Positions 50,572 to 59,279 of a DNA stretch of 64,000 bases are shown in pieces. The translations under genes were made by a program, and so were the position numbers. Each line of letters starts with the position of its first letter. Within the stretch, counting starts at the first letter, position 1. This stretch comes from JAYUDN01 sp043739785 (GTDB lineage Bacteria > Patescibacteriota > Gracilibacteria > BD1-5 > UBA2023), in the NCBI GenBank assembly GCA_043739785.1, contig JAYUDN010000024.1:8969-72968 (forward strand), in the 5' to 3' direction. The notes under the pieces are model-generated. The model had not been told where the DNA came from, ran no database searches, and saw nothing but the letters and a program-made list of their open reading frames with translations.

Positions 50572-50699
50572 GGGACTATGCTCATGAAATAGAGTTTGAT
50601 GAGAAATAGCAGGTGATTTATGAATATGGTTCACCGAATTGAAATCGAGATTGATTTCCTCTCGAAGATATGGTAGACTATGCTAGTAACCTCTCTCTT

Positions 50700-50954
50700 A
50701 TGAAACGAATCTTCTATATCGCGCTCATGATAGTGTTTTCATTCCTTCTTACGTTTTTTGTGTATTACTCGGCTCTCTTTTGCCTGATATTTTATCGTAT
50801 CGTTCCGATGGACTATATTATCCCCGTCACCGATGCGGCTCGTTCTCCTCTGGCGTACATGCTTGTTGCATGAGTAGCCATTCTCTGGGGATATCATTTT
50901 GGAGTGAAGTGTTGGAAGATCATCTATGTTGACAAGGTGTATAGATTTCGATAG
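50700..50954 (+). CDS. Small two-helix membrane protein
   Basis: 84 aa from the ATG at 50700. Two membrane segments (about 3-30 and 47-72) and a Lys/Arg-rich C-terminal tail. One UGA (MLVA-G-VAILWG). The topology resembles many small inner-membrane proteins, with no family recognised. Confidence 0.7.
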
Positions 50955-50999
50955 GAAAGAAAATAATTTATATGAATCGCGAATAACACGAGGATTGTA

Positions 51000-51027
51000 T
51001 TGACTTCATAGATTATATAGTTATATA
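51000..51027 (+). promoter_or_regulatory. Promoter of the 51046 gene
   Basis: TTGACT, a 16-bp spacer and TATATA (51022-51027), 18 bp before the ATG. Confidence 0.55.
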
Positions 51028-51045
51028 GATGGAAATAAATTTCCT

Positions 51046-51654
51046 ATGAATACTACTAATGGAACAGCTGGCAGGGTGAGATGATTGAGAAATGTTACTA
51101 AATGAGAATATCTCTATCACTTGCCAAGTGGGAAGTCAGAACCTCATGGAAGTGCGTACAAATTTAAAGTAGTAGCAGAGATCGCACGAGAGTTGGTAGT
51201 CGATATACCAGCAGTTATCAAAGGAGCCATACTGGATCAAAATGATGAAGCAGAAATAATACTCTGAAGGAAGAGTTCAACTCGGTCTGATTTGTTCAAA
51301 AAGTCCTCTTTGGCCGCACTGAATAGAAATGTTATCATTCTTTTGATGCCTATTGTAGAAATCTATTTTGCTCTTGAGAATGACGAAAGGATAGACTGAC
51401 TCGGTATTTCAAAACTCGATATATACAGAAAACTATTTGAAATTCTATTGTGAGAAAATACCAGTTTTATAGATCTCAAATGAATAACATTGCTCATTGT
51501 AGATCAAATCCACGATATCCAAGGCTGGACTCAGCGTCTCATTGCCGAATCACTCTGAGGATCGTATCTTCCTATTCAATCGCTAGCAAGGAGTATCCAG
51601 CAAGTCGCAATACATAGACAATCTATAATCGATAGCTGACCCTCTGGCCAATAG
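51046..51654 (+). CDS. Unknown 202-aa protein
   Basis: Eight UGA codons; in the standard code nothing above 60 aa shows here. Soluble, basic N-terminus (GRVR-G-LRNVTK), a helical hydrophobic middle (NVIILLMPIVEIYFAL) that could be buried or membrane-associated, and a Gln/Ser-rich end. It overlaps the 3' end of rimO (convergent) by 32 bp. No family recognised. Confidence 0.65.
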
Positions 51655-53101
51655 ACAAATTCTTCCCAAGTATAGCATCAACAGATACTTCATCATATTC
51701 ATCTATTTCTGGAGCGTGGAGCTCAGGACGGATGATGGCAGTTCCCAGTTTTGAGTTTCCGGTTTTGAGTTCCATAATATAACCGACCTGTATTTTTCAC
51801 TGTCTTGCGGCTTTCTTCTCTTCGTAGATCGACTCGAGGAGGGGTGTGAGTTTCTCGATGCGAAGTTTTGCGATATCTTGAGCAACCTTCTCTGGAAGCT
51901 TCGAACTCGTCGCAAGTGGCTCATCATGATACTGGAAAATCCCGACCGATTCGAATCGGTATTTTGCTACGAAATCCATAAGTATCTCGAAATCTTCATC
52001 CGTTTCTCCTGGGAATCCGATGATAAATGAGGTACGGATAAATGGAGATACAGTTGAGTGTTGTGTGTTTAGAGTTGCCAGTTGATCAAAATATGGCCAC
52101 TGAAGAGACCGAATCTTCTCGATAAAGGCATCGATATGCTCTCGATCATAGTGTCGACCCATCAGTTTCAGGATCTTTTCACTCGCGTGCTGAAAGGGGA
52201 TATCGAAATAGGGGAGGAAGTGCTTCAGTTTGGCGAGTTTCGAGAGGTGATCGAGCGTCAAGATATCTGGATAGAGGTAGTAGACACGATAGGTGGGATG
52301 CTGGGATGCTGGAGTATTATTCGTTTTGATGAAATCATCGATGACTCCATCTATTTTCTCGAGGAGTTCTATGAGTTTCGCTTCCTCATAGAGATCCGTT
52401 CCGTATCGAGTCGTATCCTGGGAGATGATCTGGATTTCCTGGATTCACTGAGCGAGCATGAGCTTCACTTCCTCGAGGACGGCTTCGATCGGGCGACTCT
52501 GCTGGCGTCCGCGAATCGTCGGGATGATACAAAAGGTGCAGTTATTATCACAACCTTCCGCGACTTTGAGGTATTCGTATCCAAAAGGTGCATGCATATA
52601 GGCACGTACTTCATCTCCACGCCAGACGAAGGCTTTTTTCCCTTTTCCTGGAGCCTCGATTGAGGCGAGGTAGTTCGTGAGAGTTTTTTCTTTTGATTCT
52701 TTATGTGCTTGCTTCGCCTTCACTATAGCTCCGAGATTGAACTTACTCTTCTTCCCAAGTACGAGTTCTTCGATCACGGAGTAGCTCATAAAGGGGACGA
52801 TAGAAACGAGGTTCTTGAGAGAAGCGAGGAAGGCATCATCCTTCACACTCACATAGCATCCCATAAGTATAAGCTTCTTCCCGAGGGCGTCATAGTGAGA
52901 AAGGGTTTCCTCAGATTCCTGTCGAGCCGATGAGAGGAACCCGCACGTATTGACGATGACATATTCCGCCTCCGGACTCTCTGAGTCCTCGACGTACTCG
53001 ATAGGAGCTCGATCTGAGTACTTCAGTATCTCCCCGATGGCGTATTCGAGGTCGACGAGGTTCTTGGAACATCCGAGATTGATGGCTGAGAAGGAGAACA
53101 T
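51623..53101 (-). CDS. rimO: Ribosomal protein uS12 methylthiotransferase RimO
   Basis: 492 aa, versus about 430-450 usual. The N-terminal Fe-S domain has NLGCSKNLVDLE, NTCGF and LMGCYV cysteines; the radical SAM motif is CDNNCTFC; SQDTTRYG and IIGFPGETDEDF follow; a TRAM-like C-terminus ends the protein. Two UGA codons. Extra length comes partly from short repeat-like insertions: an HPTYR region (GGGATGCT units), TLNTQHSTV (7-mers) and LKTGNSKLG (7-mers near 51750). ATG at 53101 fits the family start. Confidence 0.9.
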
Positions 53102-53210
53102 AGGTTGCAGTTTAGTGTGTAGAGCATATAGAGCACACATTGGAAATACTATCGTTATGTATTCTGTAGCGTACTCAGTGCACTTGATGCTGCGCATCAT
53201 ATAAATAAAC

Positions 53211-53238
53211 TTGCAAAAAGCAAGGAGTTGACTATAAG
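53211..53238 (+). promoter_or_regulatory. Duplicated promoter, copy 1
   Basis: TTGCAA, a 16-bp spacer and TATAAG (53233-53238). The ATG at 53246 lies 7 bp past the -10 box. The whole 28-bp block recurs at 53965-53992 with a single base change. Confidence 0.7.
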
Positions 53239-53245
53239 ATATAGT

Positions 53246-53962
53246 ATGTTAAGAATTAAAAATACTGCTAGTAAGTATTCTAAAATAAGAAGTTGAGAAA
53301 TCCGGGGTGACGAACTGGCTCAACTTTTGCAAAAAGTAACACTCGAGATTTCCGAGTTAGCAGACCGAGTAACTGATTTAGAATACTGAATCTTAGACCA
53401 GGTATTACGTCAAGTACTAGCTAGACGACATTTTGACGTTCCTCAAAGTGTTCTTATAGCAGAAGCTCATAGGCTCTCTAATGATTATAAGAGATCACTT
53501 TTTAAGCCATTTGAAGATTTATCTCTTCTTGAACTCAATAAATTTGCATGAATTATAAATAGATGATTACTTGATTTTCTCGAAGGATACACATTCCGAA
53601 TGTGTCTTGAACAATTCCTTGATGCTATGAGGACGCTTTTATGAAACAAAGAACAAATGAATCAGAGGTATCTATGACTGAGTGAATCCAATTGGTTATT
53701 TCTCAAGAATACTGGATTTCTTGGGGAAATTTTTTATAACAGTAAATGATGAATTGTCGATATAGATATTATTTTATGAAAGATGCAAATATTACTCAAT
53801 TTAGTTTTCGAAACCAGCTCAGCTATATCACGTGGAGCCCTTAATAGAATACTTTTAAATTTCAATCCTCTCAATGGAGATGCAGTAATCGAAAATTCGG
53901 ATATTCAATGTATTGTCACAAAAATGAAAACCCTGAAAAGGGAGAACTTATTTGATTATTAA
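53246..53962 (+). CDS. Unknown 238-aa protein
   Basis: About ten UGA codons; not visible in the standard code. Mostly helical and soluble, with a Leu/Ile-rich heptad stretch near residues 25-60 (LAQLLQKVTLEISELADRV) that could be a coiled coil. No family recognised. It is followed immediately by a second copy of its own promoter and a second small gene. Confidence 0.65.
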
Positions 53963-53964
53963 AC

Positions 53965-53992
53965 TTGCAAAAAGCAGGGAGTTGACTATAAG
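53965..53992 (+). promoter_or_regulatory. Duplicated promoter, copy 2
   Basis: TTGCAA, a 16-bp spacer and TATAAG (53987-53992). One base differs from copy 1. Confidence 0.7.
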
Positions 53993-54028
53993 TGTATAAG
54001 TTTAATAAACCTATTTAAAATACCAAGT

Positions 54029-54235
54029 ATGGACTATAAAACCCTAGTACACACCCAATGAGTTGTTCCTAAGAGTTGATTCATAGAACATGTGGGTAAC
54101 CATCTTTCTGGTGTTACATCATTCGAAAAGAGAATGAGAATTTTTGCGCTTTTAAGAGGAGCACCACTTACTCCAGTCAAAGTCACTTTCTTCGAAAGGA
54201 ATCATGGGAGAGGAAGGAGAAAAGGTTTGTATTAA
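54029..54235 (+). CDS. Small basic protein
   Basis: 68 aa with two UGA codons near the N-terminus. The C-terminal half is rich in Arg, Lys and Gly (ERNHGRGRRKGLY), suggesting nucleic acid binding. It has its own promoter. No family recognised. Confidence 0.55.
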
Positions 54236-54300
54236 TTTTCTCAACCTCATTTTTAGTATCATCCATCTTTTCGGGATATCTCTTAACATTTATAACCCTT

Positions 54301-54906
54301 ATGAGTACAAATATATTTCAGTTTCAAGATATGGTGTGAATTCCTGTTCATCATGGTCGCGACGTTACCTGGACGTGATATACTACTGGGGTTTTGAAAG
54401 ACATGAATCCACATCGTATATGAGAATGGTCCTTTTGGGATAGATGATTTCAGTGAACTTTATCACATGGCCTTGGAATCTCTGGAAAAAGATATACCGT
54501 GTGAATAAATAACGAATGAAAGTATGTATTACTCTGTGACGGTTCTTCAGTGAAGCTCTTACGGTTTGATGGGAGCTGGGGCGTAGTATCAAATATCTGA
54601 AGACAAGTGATGCTTCGCTTAGATGGATCACCGTATGCAGAATCTGTCCATCCCGTAGAGCTTCTCGGTGGGGAACATACGTTTATGTCTGCCTCTCAGG
54701 TCGACTACGCAAATAGGTTTCCAGAACTTATCGTAGTAAAAGATGGAAGGAAGAGGGTTGAATCGATCATGGGATGAAAAAATACACTAGATGGAACAGA
54801 AAACCCAACGAGAGTAATATTGGAGTCATGAAGATATATCCAACTTCACGATAACTGACTTGATCAACTTTCAGTCTTACAAAAGGCAGCGTTACCTCCA
54901 CAGTAG
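54301..54906 (+). CDS. Unknown 201-aa protein
   Basis: Nine or more UGA codons from the ATG at 54301. Beta-rich with many Gly and Trp in the first 60 residues (HHGRDVTWT-G-YTTG), then Leu/Val/Arg-rich strands. No signal peptide. A TATAAC box (54290-54295) is 5 bp before the ATG, again predicting a leaderless mRNA. A standard-code ORF in another frame (54204) overlaps but is less likely. Confidence 0.6.
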
Positions 54907-55044
54907 CATCTCCATATATTCCTTCTCCATTTTTGCTGCTTTTTTCCACATTTTCAGTGCGAGTGAAGTAACTCTCGAACTCTCGAATTCTGATTCTAAT
55001 AATCCTCTTCGCTTTGAAAAGCGATTATTTATTACACTTACGAA

Positions 55045-55719
55045 TTAGTTCCCAGTTCCAGTCATTCCAGTACTGGTTTCTCATGTGCTCGTAGTCACGC
55101 CGAGGTAACGGTTCATAAAATCCTGAAACATTGTCGTACTTCGGAACATTCCGAGATCGAGGGATTTATCATCGAGGATCAGGGTTGGGGTTCCTTGGAC
55201 TCATACCGTATCCCCATCTTTTACGTCCGCAGCAATTCGTCCGGCATAGTTTTTTTGTTCGAGACAGACATTGAACTTACCCTGATCGAGTCCGAGATCG
55301 GTAGCGAGCTTGACGCGATCCGTATCGGTCACTTTAGCTCACATTCTTTCTTCCTCGAGCCCGTAGATCGCCTTTTTATACTCGATATACTTTCCCTGAC
55401 TGTGGGCGCAGAGTGCCGCAAGAGCATCATTGTAGGCATTCGGGTGGATTTTCGTCAGTGGATATTGCTTGTAAGTGATGAGAAGCTTCTTGTCTTCGGC
55501 GAGTTTTTCGACGATGGGTCCGAGTGACTTCGAGAAGTTGATACATGCTGGACACTCATAGTCGAGGTAGAGATCGAGTTTGTGTTCTCACGATCCGAGC
55601 GTCGGAGGAGCGATTTCGAGAGCAACGATACCTCCAGAACCATTTCAGGTTCCAGTATTGATGGTGGTACAAGCAGTGAGCAAGAGCAGAGTACTCGCGA
55701 GGAGAAATATATGTTTCAT
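55045..55719 (-). CDS. DsbA-like thiol oxidoreductase lipoprotein
   Basis: 224 aa. A signal peptide with lipobox LLLTAC at residue 15-20 is followed by a thioredoxin-fold DsbA-type domain: the active site is CPAC in DYECPACINFSK, and the cis-Pro loop is V-G-VQGTPTLIL with one Gly by UGA. Five UGA codons. It would form disulfides in exported proteins; the neighbouring large exported proteins are Cys-containing and could be its clients (inference). Confidence 0.88.
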
Positions 55720-55812
55720 AGTAAAAATAAAGAACCTGGTGATTATAGAAAAAATATGAGAAAAGACAAGAAAAATTCTCACCTCTTTTGGAAGGCTTTT
55801 CTTTTGTCTTAT

Positions 55813-55841
55813 TTGCTTTTTCGAGCATTTTTTGATATCAT
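55813..55841 (+). promoter_or_regulatory. Promoter of the 55848 gene
   Basis: TTGCTT, a 17-bp spacer and TATCAT (55836-55841). The ATG at 55848 follows after 6 bp. Confidence 0.65.
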
Positions 55842-55847
55842 AGAATC

Positions 55848-57374
55848 ATGAAGAAAATCCTCCTTCTCATTTGCCTCTTTTCCCCTTTCCTCTCATATGC
55901 AGCGGATGAAGGAGGTTTTGGTGAGAGTATGAGTACGGATTTCTATACCCAGATCGAGCAGTGAAACTATACTATCCAGCAGAAGCTCCTCAATACTCGA
56001 CTCAAGGAGTACAAAGATACCAATGACTTCATATCAAAGTGTGGGATCAATGCGAAGATGAAAAATGGAGTTCCACTTTCGAAGATTATAGATAAAAATG
56101 GTATTGTTTTTTCAGGTGTCACTTCAAGTGTCGAGGCAAAAGATCTGACGACTGATTCTCTTATTATCCTCCTTCGTTGTATCAATGAAACCTATGCAGG
56201 AGTCCAGGCAAGTGCTGGAAAACAGGTCGATAATATGAGAAAAATAGCTTCTATCGGAATCTATACGGATGGGTCGACGGACAATAGTGACTATGATATT
56301 GTTTCAGATATTGCGAAGATCAATGATATTATTTTTACCCAGAAAATCTCATACAATGGGACCAAAAATATCGGAAAACTCTCACTCTTTGATCTGTTGT
56401 CGAATAATGTTCCCATGCTCAATCCTCCGAAGAATGCGCTTCCGAATACGACCTACGCCAATCACACCCTTTCTGGCGTAGCTGGCAATACATCTTCTTG
56501 AACGAGTGGGGTTCCGGTTACCGTCAATCTTGGGGAAAATCTCGCGGCCGGCTGGTGTGGGACGAGTGATCCGATTCCGTTTTCGAATCCAGATGGGTCA
56601 CTCCTTTCTGAGATCGCTTCCCTGACGACATACGGTTCTCAAGATATCTGAAGTAGTGGAGTGGGTGGTAGGTACGCTGATCCCACAGGCCCAACTTCGA
56701 TTCCTCGATCTCGACCTACGACACCCGAGCAACCGGATTTTTTCCATACTCCGACTTGTGAGAGCTTTTTCTGTATCGATATCAAGATGATCCCCGGGAC
56801 GATGAATCTCCTAAGTGGAGGAAACTCATATTCGATAGAATCACTTCTGAACAAGCGATACAAGGAAATCAATGAAATCTCACAGTTTGACCTGACCGCG
56901 AAGCATATGTCGACCAATTTTTTTGAAAATATTTCGAAAGGACTCTTCAAAGGGAGTGGTCTCAAAACCTATCTCTTTGAGAAGCCTCAGCGTACACAAG
57001 TACAAAAGAAGGAAGAGCGTCCAGAAGAAGTGATGGATCGACTCTGGCGCTGTGCGGCATCGACCGCGGGTCTGAGCTCTACCGAGATGGTACAGTCCAA
57101 TAGCTTTACCGCAGGTGGCTATATGAATACCGAGTGAGCCAGTACGCAGACTATAGACTACCGAAAGGTACAGTTGAATCCATCGGATGAAGATCTCCTC
57201 AATCAGTCGAAGACATGTCTCGAGAACGAAATCAATCTTGCGAGAAAGGACTACTCGAGCTCATTTTCCACAGATCTCACTGAGATTCAGGCGTTTAGCA
57301 ATCAGATAATTAATAGCATCCAGAGTATCATCGCCCTCGTGGATCGTATGGAGAAAAAACCTTCTGAAAAATAA
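55848..57374 (+). CDS. Exported Cys-containing protein
   Basis: 508 aa. Signal peptide KKILLLICLFSPFLSYA. The mature part is mixed, with at least nine cysteines, suggesting disulfides, and a Pro/Thr-rich stretch near 275-300. Four or more UGA codons. No motif recognised. The next gene starts 2 bp after its stop and has a similar style, so the two are probably one operon. Confidence 0.75.
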
Positions 57375-57376
57375 CT

Positions 57377-58654
57377 ATGCACTCACTTCGAAACCTCATT
57401 ACATTATTACTTCTCAGTCTTTTCTCCTCTTTTGTTGTGTTCTGAGCTGGAGGGTGTGCTATCGAATCATGACCAAGTCCTGCCATGGCTGAATACAAAA
57501 AAAACGTGACCAAAGTCCTCGAAAAACTCTCTCAGTTGGCATCGACCGCGAGGTGCCCAGCTGGGGTAGAAGGGCAAGGGAAACGTGCTCTCTCCCGGAT
57601 AGACGCGAGCTTCAATGAAGGATTTACGATGGCAGATATTCTCGTCGATTTTAGATATAACTTCGCCCTCATTGGACGAGGGGAAATGCGCCAATCCGTA
57701 CTCAGAGAGGGGAGTATGATCAAGCAACTCGAAGGAAATATCACGAGTAGACTCATCGCGATGGGATCAAACTGTGCGCTCGATGTAGTGGTGGACTCAT
57801 CAAAACTTCATGAAGGAATGACCGTGAGTCAGAAACTCTCAGGACGTACGGTAGAGGAAGTATTCGATGCACTGATCCAGAATAATAAAAATATCGAATC
57901 CTTCTATAAACGAATCAGTGTGGGTGACAATGCAGGCTCACCTCAGTTTTCCATAGTTCCGAGTACTTTTTCTGATGAGGTGAGTGCCCTCTATCAGCCT
58001 GGAGCGGTAGCGACTTGTAATCCTAAAAATGGAGAACTTAGTTGGGAAAAAGTTATTGATAAAGGTATGGATATGATTCAACAAAAAGGAAAAGGAACAA
58101 AGAAATGACTCGACTCATGGAAATCGGCGCTTGCTCTCCTCGAGAACAATTCGAAGGAAATACAGGATCGAGACCTCGCGCGGAATCTTCTCAAGAAAGA
58201 GCTTCAGAATCAAGGTATCGGTGGTACAGCTATATCGGTGACATTTTTCTCACTGGCCGCTTTCGATGCCAATACGGGAAACAATTCGAAAGATAGCGAA
58301 GCGGATAAAACGCTCAATCAACGTACGAAGAATACAAGTACGAATCTCGGAAGTCGTGTCGATACGTTTTTTGGCTCTCTTCTGCCGAAATCAAAAACGA
58401 CGGATCAGTGGATTACTCGTCTCAATAATATCAAGACTCAAAAAATACAAGCGGTGCCTATACTCGAGGAATACCAGGTGGCAAAATCCCTCCTCTGAGA
58501 GGAAGCAGCACTCGATACCAAAATCATCACGGATCTCGTAGATCTTCATATCAAACTTTCCCAGATCAATGAAAATCTCAAGCCCACGATCAAGAAAGCT
58601 ATCAAAATCTGTGAAAAGCAACTTGTCTGAGTTGGGAATTGTAGCGGGTATTAG
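57377..58654 (+). CDS. Exported protein, operon partner
   Basis: 425 aa, starting 2 bp after the previous stop. Signal peptide (LRNLITLLLLSLFSSFVVF-G-AGGCA) that may end in a lipobox. The mature part is largely helical with cysteines spread along it. A hydrophobic stretch (about 275-290, GIGGTAISVTFFSLAAF) and several UGA codons are present. No family recognised. Confidence 0.75.
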
Positions 58655-58690
58655 ATTATAGCAGATATAGTATACTTACCTGATTAAATT

Positions 58691-58777
58691 GAATACGCGT
58701 CATTCTGAGGCACGAAGAATCCAGTTTTCTCCCACTCTGAATCCTTCCTTCGTCAGAGCTTGTCCAGTGCGACGCGT
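58691..58777 (-). repeat. Dispersed repeat, copy 2, with terminal inverted repeats
   Basis: The core matches 5171-5240 in reverse. This copy is bordered by 7-bp inverted repeats, ACGCGTC (58695-58701) and GACGCGT (58771-58777), as in a miniature mobile element. Confidence 0.75.
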
Positions 58778-58865
58778 AGGAATGATGGGAACCCGAAATA
58801 GTCTTTATCAAGAAATTCTACTATAATATAACGGTAAGATTCTTGAAGGAATTGCGATATCTATT

Positions 58866-59111
58866 CTATTTTCTTTTGTCTACCGGATCGTATCACCCTT
58901 TGGACCAATGATTGCATCGAAGGATTCGTAGGATTCATTTCCATAAACCGATAAGAGTTCATTTTTTTTCTATCGATTCCTTCATATAGTCTGAGCATGA
59001 CGGGATATGTTTACAATAGGGTGGATGATTTCCGGCTTTTGCCCAGATCGAATGATCGGGAGAGAGATATTTCTGGTAGATACCGATGAGACGCAAGAGT
59101 ATTCATTTCAT
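58866..59111 (-). CDS. yidD: Membrane protein insertion efficiency factor YidD
   Basis: 81 aa with four UGA codons, so it cannot be seen in the standard code. The motif runs IYQKYLSP, then CKHIPSCSDYMKESIEKK-G-TLIGLWK-G-ILRILRCN, then KG-G-YDPV, which is the YidD signature with its cysteines. Usually next to rnpA and yidC near the origin; here it stands alone beside exported-protein genes. Confidence 0.88.
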
Positions 59112-59279
59112 AAAATTTGTATAATTATTACAGAAAAATAAAGATTGAATAATGCCGATACTAAAAAGAATGAGAGAAAATGCAATTCTTTTGTCAACGG
59201 AAAATCTTATTTTTAGTATGGAATTTCCTTGACTTCTTCTTATGAATAATACAATAAATTGTATATATTTTCGTAGAAA

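Noticed and set aside
54204..54443. 79-aa frame starting inside the 54029 gene
   Set aside because: It overlaps both the 54029 and 54301 genes in another frame; those two have better promoters and extend further with table 25.
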